Positions 1-7,645 of a DNA stretch of 64,000 nucleotides are shown here, in pieces. Under the pieces are notes generated by a model. That model was given only the letters and a program-made list of their open reading frames with translations. It had not been told where the DNA came from and did not search any database. The stretch spans positions 1 to 64,000 of the forward strand of contig CAWJDY010000004.1 of the NCBI GenBank assembly GCA_963841705.1, in the 5' to 3' direction. Origin of the DNA: VAZQ01 sp963841705 (GTDB lineage Bacteria; Pseudomonadota; Alphaproteobacteria; Rhizobiales; Xanthobacteraceae). The position numbers and the translations under genes are program-made. Within the stretch, counting starts at the first letter, position 1; every line of letters begins with the position of its first letter.

Positions 1-217
1 TAGTTTGAAACTCGGAGAACGCCTGCTCGTGCTGCGCTCTCAGCACTTCTGCCAGCAGGGCGTCCTTGCTCTCGAAGTGGCTGTAGAGCGTGCGCTTGGT
101 GACGTCGGCCGCGGCAGCGGTCTCGTCGACGTTGACGCGCGTGAACCCCCTCTGGCGGAAAAGCCTGTAGGCTGCTTGTAGAATGCGCAACCTGGTCTGG
201 TCCCGGGATCTCGGCAT
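1..217 (-). CDS. TetR-family transcriptional regulator, N-terminal part (runs off window)
   Basis: Reading leftward from an ATG at 217, the product begins MPRSRDQTRLRILQAA and continues with a helix-turn-helix containing RGFTRVNVDETA and TLYSHFESKDALL, the classic TetR N-terminal DNA-binding domain. Only about 72 residues lie in the window; the ligand-binding part is cut off by the window edge. It is divergent from the alpha-hydroxy-acid oxidase gene at 300, and the 82-bp gap holds an inverted repeat, so it probably represses itself and that oxidase. The fold assignment is secure; the ligand is unknown. Confidence 0.85.
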   Translation of the reverse strand, partial: MPRSRDQTRLRILQAAYRLFRQRGFTRVNVDETAAAADVTKRTLYSHFESKDALLAEVLRAQHEQAFSEFQT

Positions 218-232
218 CCGAGGTCTGTAACA

Positions 233-258
233 AAGTATACCGTATAGTGAGTTTACTT
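233..258. promoter_or_regulatory. Candidate TetR operator (inverted repeat)
   Basis: Arms AAGTATAC (233-240) and GTTTACTT (251-258) form an 8-bp inverted repeat with one mismatch and a 10-bp spacer. It lies in the short divergent gap between the TetR gene and the oxidase gene. Position and symmetry fit a TetR dimer site; no binding evidence exists. Confidence 0.45.
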
Positions 259-299
259 TCGGCAATCCTGTTCGGCAAGCTGTATCGTGGGGCTAGCAT

Positions 300-1469
300 T
301 TGCCCCAGGCCCTTGACGCCATGCGCCTGCATCAGTGCAGCAACGTGAATGACTTCCGCGCGATGGCGCGCCGGCGGCTGCCGGCGCCGATCTTCCATTA
401 CATCGACGGTGCGGCGGACGACGAGGTCACTTACCGCCGCAACACGGAAACCTACGAGCGCTGCGACCTGGTGCCGAGCGTGCTTGCCGGCGTCGAGACC
501 ATCGACATGTCGACGACGATCATGGGCCAGCGGCTCGCGATCCCGCTGTTTTGCTCGCCGACCGCGCTGCAACGGCTGTTCCACCACGACGGCGAGCGCG
601 CGGTGGCAAAGGCGGCCGAGAAATTCGCCACTATGTTCGGCGTGTCTTCCCTGGGCACCGTGAGCGTTGAAGAGATCGGCGCCGCAATCAGCACGCCCAA
701 GATGTTCCAGCTCTATTTCCACAAGGACCGCGGGCTCACCAACAGCATGATAGAGCGCTGCCTCGCAGCGAATTTCGACGTGCTGGCGCTCACCGTCGAC
801 ACGATCACGGGCGGAAACCGCGAGCGCGACCTGCGCACCGGCTTCACGTCGCCGCCCCGGCTGACGCCCGCAAGCCTGCTGAGCTTCGCGCTGCATCCGG
901 CCTGGACGTTGAACTATTTCGCGCGGGAAAGATTCTCCCTGCCGCAGCTCAAGGATCACGTGCAGGAGGGAACGAACGTCGCCATCTCGGTGGGCGAGTA
1001 CTTCAACACGATGCTCGACCAATCGATGAACTGGTGCGACGCCGAGCAGGTGCGCGCCAAGTGGGGCAAGCAGTTCTGCCTCAAGGGGGTCATGAGCGTT
1101 GCCGATGCGAAGCGCGCGGTCGACATCGGCGCGACCGCCATCATGGTATCGAACCATGGCGGGCGCCAGCTCGACGGCTCGCGCAGCCCGTTCGATCAGC
1201 TCGCGGAGATCGTTGACGCGGTCGGCGACACGATCGACGTCATCTGCGACGGCGGCATTAGGCGCGGTACTCACGTGCTCAAGGCGCTCTCGCTCGGCGC
1301 CAAGGCCTGTTCGGGCGGGCGCTTTTACCTCTACGCCCTTGCCGCCGCCGGCCAGGCGGGCGTGGAAAGGGCGCTCGGCAATCTGCGCAGCGAAATCGAG
1401 CGCGACATGAAGCTGATGGGCTGCCGGTCACTCCAAGAACTGGGGCGGGAGAACCTGCGGTTCAGGTGA
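300..1469 (+). CDS. FMN-dependent alpha-hydroxy-acid oxidase/dehydrogenase (LldD-like)
   Basis: A full-length member (about 380-390 residues) of the lactate/glycolate/mandelate oxidase family, which oxidises 2-hydroxy acids to 2-oxo acids using FMN. Visible signatures are FHYIDGAADDE near the N-terminus, a QLY flavin-side motif, the active-site SNHGGRQLDG (His about 286) and DGGIRRGTHVLKALSLGA near the C-terminus. The start is uncertain: TTG at 300 has GTGGGG about 8 nt upstream, while ATG at 321 gives an N-terminus closer to the family but has no ribosome site. It is divergent from a TetR gene. The exact substrate cannot be told from sequence. Confidence 0.85.
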   Translation: MPQALDAMRLHQCSNVNDFRAMARRRLPAPIFHYIDGAADDEVTYRRNTETYERCDLVPSVLAGVETIDMSTTIMGQRLAIPLFCSPTALQRLFHHDGERAVAKAAEKFATMFGVSSLGTVSVEEIGAAISTPKMFQLYFHKDRGLTNSMIERCLAANFDVLALTVDTITGGNRERDLRTGFTSPPRLTPASLLSFALHPAWTLNYFARERFSLPQLKDHVQEGTNVAISVGEYFNTMLDQSMNWCDAEQVRAKWGKQFCLKGVMSVADAKRAVDIGATAIMVSNHGGRQLDGSRSPFDQLAEIVDAVGDTIDVICDGGIRRGTHVLKALSLGAKACSGGRFYLYALAAAGQAGVERALGNLRSEIERDMKLMGCRSLQELGRENLRFR

Positions 1470-1670
1470 GTTGATGTCATTCACCTGCGGGGCGATACGG
1501 TGATGGATGTCGCCTTTTGGCACATAGCGTCGCATTGAACACGTTTTGTCGGGGTCTGCTCATTTTTCGACTCCTTAAATTTTGCTGCCTATGGGCCAGT
1601 TCCACGTCATCTTGGTCATGCCTAGTTACGGCTTGATCCCAGTCCCCCCGCAGTTGGGTATCCCCAGTCG

Positions 1671-1699
1671 CAAAATAGGCCGCCCAATTGAGGGCGGCC
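1671..1699 (-). terminator. Terminator of the MCDYSL protein gene
   Basis: The perfect 8-bp stem GGCCGCCC / GGGCGGCC (1678-1685 and 1692-1699) is followed, in the minus direction, by TATTTTG. It sits 24 bp after the stop of the gene at 1723-2136, as expected for a Rho-independent terminator. Confidence 0.6.
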
Positions 1700-1722
1700 C
1701 AAACACTCTTGCAGGTTGCGAA

Positions 1723-2136
1723 TCAGCCGACGTGCGCGACTCGCTCTTGAGCCTTTGCCTCGGCTGCGGTAGCCGGTTGTGCTGGAAGCTGGAGCACCGT
1801 TGCTTCCTGACCTTCAAACACATCAGTCAGCAACACCCTCTGCCCGTCTGGAAATTCCAGCGCATCATGATGTGTATGCGGGTTGTGCTTGTTGATTTGC
1901 CGGAAGATCGCCGTCGTGTGATTGACCACTTTCGCCCCCCAGCCAAACAACCCGCGTGGCCTGTACTTAATCGCGGCCGCAAAGGCAAGCTCCGTTCCCG
2001 GAAGAACGCAAACCGCCGTGTTGGCCTCTTCCGGCGCAGCGAACCCTATCGTGCCGGTATTGAAGCGATGGGTTGTCAGTTTGTCGCCAACCTTGGCGGG
2101 ACGTGACTTAACGTACTGCAAGCTATAATCGCACAT
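1723..2136 (-). CDS. Conserved hypothetical protein (MCDYSL family)
   Basis: A 137-residue protein starting MCDYSLQYVKSRPAKVGDK, a type that I recall as a small conserved protein of Bradyrhizobium and relatives with no known function. The start at 2136 is supported by AGGAGG about 9 nt upstream. Upstream in-frame residues are not needed. No signal peptide or membrane segment is seen; a His-rich stretch (HNPHTHHDALEF) sits in the middle. It is followed by a hairpin terminator. Real gene very likely, function unknown. Confidence 0.75.
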   Translation of the reverse strand: MCDYSLQYVKSRPAKVGDKLTTHRFNTGTIGFAAPEEANTAVCVLPGTELAFAAAIKYRPRGLFGWGAKVVNHTTAIFRQINKHNPHTHHDALEFPDGQRVLLTDVFEGQEATVLQLPAQPATAAEAKAQERVAHVG

Positions 2137-2409
2137 GCTGAAGGACCTCCTCTGTTGTCCCCAGCCCCAACCGACAAAAAAGCAAGAATTGCGCCTGGGG
2201 GCTAATGCTCCCCACAGCTCCGCCATCAGGCCATTGCCGAGTGGTAAAATGATGGCAGCACACCGTGAGCACTCGGGACGGCTCAAGATCCACGCGGCTT
2301 TGAGTTTCGGTTATGCGGGTCCAGTGGTGCGCCGGCGTGCCGAAACTCCTTGACAAGAAAAGCCCCATATCAAGGCACAAGCGGCTCCAACCGCGAGGCC
2401 GAAAGTACC

Positions 2410-2640
2410 GATGCGGAGAGGGGCGGACTGCCCTGTAGTAGTGCCGAAGCGGGTGTAATGCTCGTGGAGCGAAGGGGGCAGGTCATCGCCGTTGGGAGCG
2501 AGCCAACTGGCAACAGGAGGAGCTCCAATTCTCGACGGAAGGCGGCAGCCTTCGTGCGGTGGCACGAGCCGGATGACGCGAGAGTGTCAAGTCCGGATCT
2601 GTGAGAGGCTCGGGGTGAAATTCCCCGGGCCTACTCGGCC
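2410..2640 (+). mobile_element. Group II intron relic: 3' end with domains V and VI, no reverse transcriptase
   Basis: Positions 2566-2599 fold as a 34-nt domain V. The lower helix begins GAGCCGGAU and closes with GUCCGGAUC, a 2-nt AA bulge follows, and the upper GACGC/GUGUC helix is capped by a GAGA tetraloop. Directly after it, 2603-2636 folds as domain VI with an unpaired A at 2633, the expected branch point. The preceding 150 bp (about 2410-2560) resemble the segment that normally precedes the intron reverse transcriptase gene, but no reverse transcriptase follows, so this is an ORF-less or deleted copy. The 5' end of the intron was not found. Confidence 0.75.
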
Positions 2641-2781
2641 GAACCAGAACGGTCCCGAGAGGACTCGAACTCGCAAACGTCATTTCGTCATTTCGAAAAA
2701 CCTTCCCCCCAAGGGCTCGAGGGCCGCATCCTCGAGCCGTCGGAGGGGCGGCAGGGGATACGGGAGGCGTGCCAATTGGGT

Positions 2782-2976
2782 TTAGGCGTCTTCAGGTCGA
2801 TGTATGAGCTTGTAAGCCGAGAACCTAGTTGAATCTCTCTCGTCCATGACTTTCAGACAGACGACACACTTTTCAGTGCCGCTCTTAGGACGCCGTGTAT
2901 CGGTCACCGAATAAAGTGCTCCGCAATGAGGACAAAAGAAGCTCCTCCCTTCAGGAATTGGTCCCATTAGAGGCAT
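2782..2976 (-). CDS. Small zinc-ribbon protein
   Basis: A 64-residue protein with FFCPHCGALYSV and, 20-odd residues later, KCVVCLKVM: two CxxC knuckles that should bind one zinc. The start at ATG 2976 has GGAGG about 9 nt upstream; a GTG at 2991 is in frame but overlaps that site. No neighbour suggests a role. It is flanked by the intron relic on one side and a short hydrophobic ORF on the other. Likely real, of unknown function. Confidence 0.6.
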   Translation of the reverse strand: MPLMGPIPEGRSFFCPHCGALYSVTDTRRPKSGTEKCVVCLKVMDERDSTRFSAYKLIHRPEDA

Positions 2977-3041
2977 TGCGAGCGCCTCCACATATCGAAC
3001 GCTATGGATTACGTCACAGCTCTAGCCCACCTTGAGGCCAG

Positions 3042-3170
3042 TCACAGCGCGAGTAGCTGCACCATCGCGGCTACCGTGAGCAGCACGGCTGAACCCACCA
3101 TCGCAGCAGCCATGATCTGCCGGTCAGATGACGGTGCGATTTCGAGCACCTGACGCAATAGCTCATTCAT
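3042..3170 (-). CDS. Possible 42-residue membrane peptide
   Basis: Reads MNELLRQVLEIAPSSDRQ followed by a hydrophobic stretch ending VQLLAL, which could form one membrane helix. There is no clear ribosome-binding site. It is proposed only because the amphipathic N-terminus plus single helix looks protein-like. Confidence 0.3.
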   Translation of the reverse strand: MNELLRQVLEIAPSSDRQIMAAAMVGSAVLLTVAAMVQLLAL

Positions 3171-3768
3171 GCCCGGATAACGCACTATGAGCCACTTAAG
3201 TTGCCCTCATCTTTTTGGGTTGCGCAGTCGTCTATGTAGCTCGCGCAGCAAGTCCGCGATCCCGTTGGGACTCGCGACCGTCTCGTTCGACGCCGCGAAA
3301 GCGGGAAAATTATCCCGCGGTTTTCAAGATTGCGAGCAAATCGGCTCGTTTGAAAAGTCAGGTATTCGAGCTGCGCTGGGGACCCCGCAAGGATTGAAGC
3401 GGCAAGCGTCGAGGGTCCACACGGGTGCGCCGGGGTTCAGGGGGGGGTGCAGCCGCGAGGGCGAAATGGTCAAGGTGGTCGAGAACACGGGCAAACTGGT
3501 CCATCTGATCCTGCCAGCGCGGCCGCCGGATGAGTTGTCGGAAGAAGCTCTCGAGGAGGTCGTGGCGGGCATAGGCGATGACGGCATGCACGCTTGTTGG
3601 ATAGCCCGGGCCTAGGGAGCGACGGGAGAGCGGAGAGCAGGTGATCTGTTTCGCACGCGGCTCGATCATCGAGAGGCTCCCAGGCGGGCATTGGCTTGTG
3701 CGCTAACTCAGCAACGTCCACGACCACAAGCGCCTTGGGGGGGGTATAGGGAAATCGAGGGGGTCCCC
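3171..3768. other. Gene-free stretch
   Basis: No convincing gene on either strand. A minus-strand reading around 3480-3600 (HDLLESFFRQLIRRPRW) looks weakly protein-like and may be debris of a mobile-element gene, but has no start, ribosome site or recognisable domain. Confidence 0.4.
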
Positions 3769-4474
3769 CGGGGGGGTAGGCCGAGCCCAGCATAGTTTTT
3801 TTCGACCGCAGAACGTCCCGCGATTTTCCCGGTCGATTTTGGGGTGAAATAGCCTGTGAAAAGGCCCCCGATACTTGGGCCCTTGGAACTTGGGGAGCCG
3901 GTTGACCATTCAGGTACCCCCCCCCCTTATTTCACGGGCAGCAGGGGGGTATTTTCCCGCGCATCTGCGGGGCACAAGCGAAAGCCGGGGGGGGTAGGCC
4001 GAGCGCAGCATAGATGACCGATTTTGTGGGGGGGCCTGGGGTAGGCGGTTTTCCGAGTTTGGCTACCCTGATTGAAGGGGCCCAACTATCAGCCCTTATT
4101 TCACGGGCAGCAGGGGGGTATTTTCCCGCGCATCTGCGGGGCACAAGCGAAAGTCGTTGGTGAAAATAGCCGGTGAAAAGACCCCCGATACTTGGGCCCT
4201 TGGAACTTGGGGAGCTGATTGACCATTCAGGTACCCCCCTCCCTCCCCGGTCATCTATGGGGGGATTTTCGACCCCCCCCCTCATATTCTGACCCCCCCC
4301 CCTCTACCCCCCCTCTCGTGCGCATGCGGTCTGCCGCCTCTCCGACGTAGTCGATCCCGATCGCCAGCGCCGTCCATGTCGAGCGATTACTGCGATGATT
4401 CGATTTTGGGGTGAAATAGCCTGTGGAAAGGCCCCCGATACTTGGGCCCTTGGAACTTGGGGAGCCGGTTGACC
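3769..4474. repeat. Composite repeat block with poly-C/G runs
   Basis: Three units recur in this 0.7 kb. Unit A, about 75-80 bp with the core CCCGATACTTGGGCCCTTGG, occurs at about 3835-3916, 4156-4236 and 4401-4474. Unit B, about 60 bp with the core GGGTATTTTCCCGCGCATCT, occurs at 3925-3984 and 4093-4153. Unit C, GGGTAGGCCGAGC.CAGCATA, occurs at about 3772-3794 and 3988-4012. Between them are runs of 7-10 C, for example 3917-3926 and around 4272-4312. The block ends inside the 5' end of a histidine kinase gene. No gene is supported within it. Confidence 0.8.
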
Positions 4475-5403
4475 GCCTGGGGTTTTTGGTCACCGTCAGC
4501 GTTCCAAGCTTGGCACTGAGTGCCGATGTCGCGATGCGAAAAACGATCGAGGAAAATCTACACCGAACGAATACGGAATTGGATCGTCGGGTGGAAATGC
4601 GCAGCGCGGAGCTTGCTGCCGCCAATCAAGCATTGCGGAACGAGAGCCGGCACAAGTCGCAGTTCCTCGCCAATATGAGCCATGAGCTGCGCACGCCGCT
4701 CAACTCGATCATCGGCCTCACCGACATGATGGTGAGTAATGCAGCGCGCTTTGGAACGGAAAAAGCGCTAGAGCCGTTGCGCCGCGTGCTCAGCGCGGGC
4801 CGCCACCTGCTCGCATTGATCAACGACATTCTCGACCTCTCCAAGATCGAAGCGGGGCGGATGGAGCTGAATCTCGCTTCCTTCCTACTTGCGCCGGTAA
4901 TCGCTGAGGTCGTCAAGACCATCGAGCCGCTGGCAGCCAAGAACGGCAATCAGTTCGCCGTCCATTGTGACGGCGAGATCGAGACGATACGTGCCGACCA
5001 AATGCGGCTGCGGCAGGCGCTGCTTAATCTCATGAGCAACGCTAACAAGTTTACCGAGCGTGGCACCATTACGATCGATGCTCATCATCGACAGGAGAAC
5101 GGCGGCGATTGGATTACGCTCGCGGTAAAGGATACTGGCATCGGCATGACGCCGGAACAAATGGGTAAGCTGTTCCAGGATTTTTCCCAGGCCGATTCCT
5201 CCACGACGCGCAAATATGGCGGCACCGGCCTCGGCCTCGCCATAAGCCGACGCTTCTGTCAGATGATGGGAGGCGATATCACGGTCAAGAGCGAGGTTGG
5301 TCGCGGATCGACCTTTACGATCCGGCTGCCAAGGATTGTGGACGCTCCGAAGGAAACGGTGGCCTCCGATCGAGCCCCCCCGGCGGCACAACCGGTTCAG
5401 TAG
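4423..5403 (+). CDS. Histidine kinase, N-terminal sensor part missing
   Basis: Contains a coiled segment (TELDRRVEMRSAELAAAN), a HisKA H-box SHELRTPLNSIIG (His about 87), the N-box LMSNANKFT, the G1 box DTGIGMTPEQ and the G2 box GGTGLGLAISRR, so the kinase core is complete. The family normally has a sensor domain in front. Here the first 35 residues are translated repeat unit A, so the sensor has been lost and the natural start may be ATG 4534 (MRKTIEENL). No receiver domain follows. No partner regulator lies nearby. It is probably a 5'-truncated remnant or a soluble orphan kinase. Confidence 0.7.
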   Translation: MERPPILGPLELGEPVDRLGFLVTVSVPSLALSADVAMRKTIEENLHRTNTELDRRVEMRSAELAAANQALRNESRHKSQFLANMSHELRTPLNSIIGLTDMMVSNAARFGTEKALEPLRRVLSAGRHLLALINDILDLSKIEAGRMELNLASFLLAPVIAEVVKTIEPLAAKNGNQFAVHCDGEIETIRADQMRLRQALLNLMSNANKFTERGTITIDAHHRQENGGDWITLAVKDTGIGMTPEQMGKLFQDFSQADSSTTRKYGGTGLGLAISRRFCQMMGGDITVKSEVGRGSTFTIRLPRIVDAPKETVASDRAPPAAQPVQ

Positions 5404-5620
5404 GCCCGGACCACAGGTTCCGGCCGTGAGTTCGATCTGTTTTGCTGCGATTGCTCACAGCCGCTAGTGGCCAAAGCGGAGCGATCGGGGCCAGGGGACC
5501 AGTCTATGTCCGCTGTACCTCCAATCGCGTCGGAATTTTGTGCACCGCAGTGAAAGACGCCAAGTGCCAAATGGCGACAGATGCAGTGCAACAAGGAGAG
5601 CAATCCAATTTATCTGTAAA

Positions 5621-6451
5621 TCAAAGCAGGCTCACCAGAAATCGTAGTGACACCAACATCAGAAAAAGGCCAAACGCGATTTCGAGCCTGCGCCGCGACA
5701 GATTGTGCGCGAGCCGCGCGCCGTAAGGCGCGGTGAGGCTCGACACCGGCGCCATCACCATCAGTCCGATCAGCGAGACGAACCCAAGCGACAGCGGCGG
5801 CAGTTCGGCCTGGTGCGGCAGGCCGGCCAGGATGTAGCCGACCGTGCCGACGATCGTGATCGGTACGCCGAGCCCGGCCGAGGTCGCGACCGCCTGATGG
5901 AGCGACTTGCCGTAGAGCGTGAGCGCGATGCTGGACAGCGAGCCGCCGCTTATGCCCATCAGCGAGCCAGCCAGCCCGATACCGAAACCGTAAAGCGTCA
6001 TCGGCACCCGACCGGGCAGATCGTCGCCGAGATTCCACCGGTCGCCGGCAAAGAGAAATTTTGCGGCAATGAAGTTAGCAATCACAATGAACGCGATCTT
6101 GAACACCGCCGACGGAGCGAAAGCCGCGATCGCCGAGCCGCAAGCAACGCCGATCACCGCCGGTAGCGCCCACAGCCGGATCACTCCCGGCACCACGAGG
6201 CCCTTCTCACGATGCGTCAGATACGAACGTACCGTCGTCGGCACGATAATGGCAATCGAAGTGCCGACACAAAGCTGCATGCGCACGTCCTCAGGCACGC
6301 CAAGGATGCGAAACACCTCGTAAAGCACCGGCACGATCACCCCGCCGCCGCCGATGCCGAACAGCCCAGCGAGAAGGCCGGTGATGACACCGCCGACGAC
6401 GATGGCAAGCGCGAGCCACGCAATCTCGCTCAACGGCACGCCGAGGATCAT
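5621..6451 (-). CDS. TauE/SafE-family sulfite/organosulfur exporter
   Basis: A 276-residue integral membrane protein with about eight hydrophobic segments and the two half-repeats typical of the family. The first glycine-rich motif is GLLAGLFGIGGGGVIVPVL and the second is GSLMGISGGSLSS. Members carry small anions such as sulfite or sulfoacetate across the inner membrane. The start at 6451 has GGAGC about 7 nt upstream. It stands alone with no sulfur-metabolism neighbour, so the substrate is unassigned. Confidence 0.85.
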   Translation of the reverse strand: MILGVPLSEIAWLALAIVVGGVITGLLAGLFGIGGGGVIVPVLYEVFRILGVPEDVRMQLCVGTSIAIIVPTTVRSYLTHREKGLVVPGVIRLWALPAVIGVACGSAIAAFAPSAVFKIAFIVIANFIAAKFLFAGDRWNLGDDLPGRVPMTLYGFGIGLAGSLMGISGGSLSSIALTLYGKSLHQAVATSAGLGVPITIVGTVGYILAGLPHQAELPPLSLGFVSLIGLMVMAPVSSLTAPYGARLAHNLSRRRLEIAFGLFLMLVSLRFLVSLL

Positions 6452-6573
6452 TTGTGCTCCATCGTTCCGGGGACGAAGCCGGCGAGGTAGGTCCGCTTAG
6501 ACCCCAATAGCGGCCCCATAGCGAACATTGCTGCATGTCGCAGAAGTGCCAGGAAGAGCCATATCGGCCTCGC

Positions 6574-6915
6574 TCATATCATCGCACCGTGATGATAAAC
6601 GGTTGCCGCAGCTCGCTCTCCCCAATCCGAAACATGGTGGTAAACCACGACGTCGCTGCCATGGAAGCCAGGGTTGGATCGATATACGACCTGTTTTCCC
6701 ATGATTTGCATGCCGCCGCAGCGTCCGGCAGTGCCGAATTTTGGATGTACGGGAGCCGTATTCAATCGCTCCGTGACCGAAACCGTACCGTTAGCTGGGG
6801 GTTGGGTTACGGTTACCGTGACGCCGCGGGCATTGCACGCGCTGTTCCAGAATGTTGGCCGCGACAGCTCCGGCGCGGGGCTACCGGGGCGTCGCCCAGG
6901 TAAGTCGCTCGGCAA
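6574..6915 (-). CDS. Ig-like repeat protein, probably N-terminally truncated
   Basis: The second half reads VTVTVTQPPANGTVSV then YRSNPGFHGSDVVVY, typical of small exported Bradyrhizobium-type proteins with one bacterial Ig-like fold. Such proteins normally start with a signal peptide. Here the N-terminus (MPSDLPGRRPGSPAPEL) has none, so the 5' part seems lost or the true start lies in another frame. It probably belonged to a periplasmic protein. No neighbour gives a role. Confidence 0.5.
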   Translation of the reverse strand: MPSDLPGRRPGSPAPELSRPTFWNSACNARGVTVTVTQPPANGTVSVTERLNTAPVHPKFGTAGRCGGMQIMGKQVVYRSNPGFHGSDVVVYHHVSDWGERAAATVYHHGAMI

Positions 6916-6949
6916 TAATCCCCTAAGTGTCTCATTTCATTTGCATTCT

Positions 6950-7120
6950 TCACATTTGACGCGTAGGTTGAAATTGCGAGTCAATACAACCTAATGGAGA
7001 TGCCAGATCAGACAACGTTGGTATCTTTTCCGGATGCCGATAGGGAATTGCCAGATCAACAATGCCGATCAACGCGTCGAGGGGCTTGGGCTGCTCGGTG
7101 GTTTTTGCAGGCTGTTTCAT
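6950..7120 (-). CDS. Possible small protein (56 aa)
   Basis: Reads MKQPAKTTEQPKPLDALIGI followed by a soluble, proline-rich tail. The ribosome site is weak. It competes with a plus-strand reading ending at 7244 (DERISTENAAVLALAKKRG) that sits just ahead of a plus-strand terminator, so either strand could be the coding one and both may be debris. Confidence 0.25.
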   Translation of the reverse strand: MKQPAKTTEQPKPLDALIGIVDLAIPYRHPEKIPTLSDLASPLGCIDSQFQPTRQM

Positions 7121-7271
7121 TTCGACTTCACGTCTAGTCGCGTCAGCTTCCCGTGTGTTGCACGTCAGGGATCTCGATGAACGCATTAGCACCGAGAATG
7201 CCGCTGTGCTGGCACTCGCCAAGAAGCGTGGCTTGGTGAGCTGATTGCATCGTTCGTAACTAACAACTAAC

Positions 7272-7308
7272 AAAGGGCATCGCGTTGGCAACGCGGTGCC
7301 CTTTTTTC
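7272..7308 (+). terminator. Strong Rho-independent terminator
   Basis: A 12-bp stem, GGGCATCGCGTT pairing with AACGCGGTGCCC around a GGC loop, is followed by six T. Its orientation implies a plus-strand transcript ending here, although no solid plus-strand gene precedes it; a short reading ending at 7244 may be the remnant. Confidence 0.75.
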
Positions 7309-7430
7309 ATGTGCCGCGCGCTGATGGATGCATGGGCCACCTTTTGCGGGTAAAGCCCACATATGCACGGGGATAAAAGCGCCGCCGGTTAAACCGCAAC
7401 GCCTGAACAGCGACCAACCAGCGACGCCCG

Positions 7431-7473
7431 CCTGTTAACCGGTTGGTCGTTGGTTCGAATTCGACCCGGGGAA
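7431..7473 (+). pseudogene. tRNA-Asn (GTT) 3' half, possible integration scar
   Basis: The anticodon loop CTGTTAA (7432-7438) is followed by a normal 5-nt variable loop, then a T-arm (7449-7465) with loop TTCGAAT and a GTTGG/TCGAC stem, and then CCGGGGA as the 3' acceptor strand. The 5' half is absent: the upstream bases form neither the matching acceptor strand TCCCCGG nor a D-arm, and only three of five anticodon-stem pairs hold. A bare tRNA 3' half is what site-specific integrases leave or carry, but no integrase gene is visible nearby. Confidence 0.65.
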
Positions 7474-7645
7474 GGGCTCGGGTCTACGTTATGCACCTTG
7501 CCCGGCAATCCAAGCGCCAGCCCCGGGGGCCAGCCGGGCCGCCTTTGCCGACGCGGATATCCTCCAAAATCTGCCGAAAAGCGGGCTCTCGCGCTGCTCA
7601 CGCCGGCCACACAAATCGGAACCCCCACTGAGGTCGAGCCCTCCG

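Larger units (their letters stand above)
7121..7645. other. Gene-free stretch with terminator and tRNA scar
   Basis: Apart from the terminator at 7272-7308 and the tRNA-Asn half at 7431-7473, nothing is supported here. A 9-bp inverted repeat CGACCAACC / GGTTGGTCG (7411-7419 and 7441-7449) overlaps the tRNA half. Confidence 0.5.

Noticed and set aside
2640..2690. A tRNA-like T-loop (minus strand TTCGAGT) just after the group II intron relic
   Set aside because: The stem pairs in only three of five positions and no matching acceptor or anticodon arm is present.
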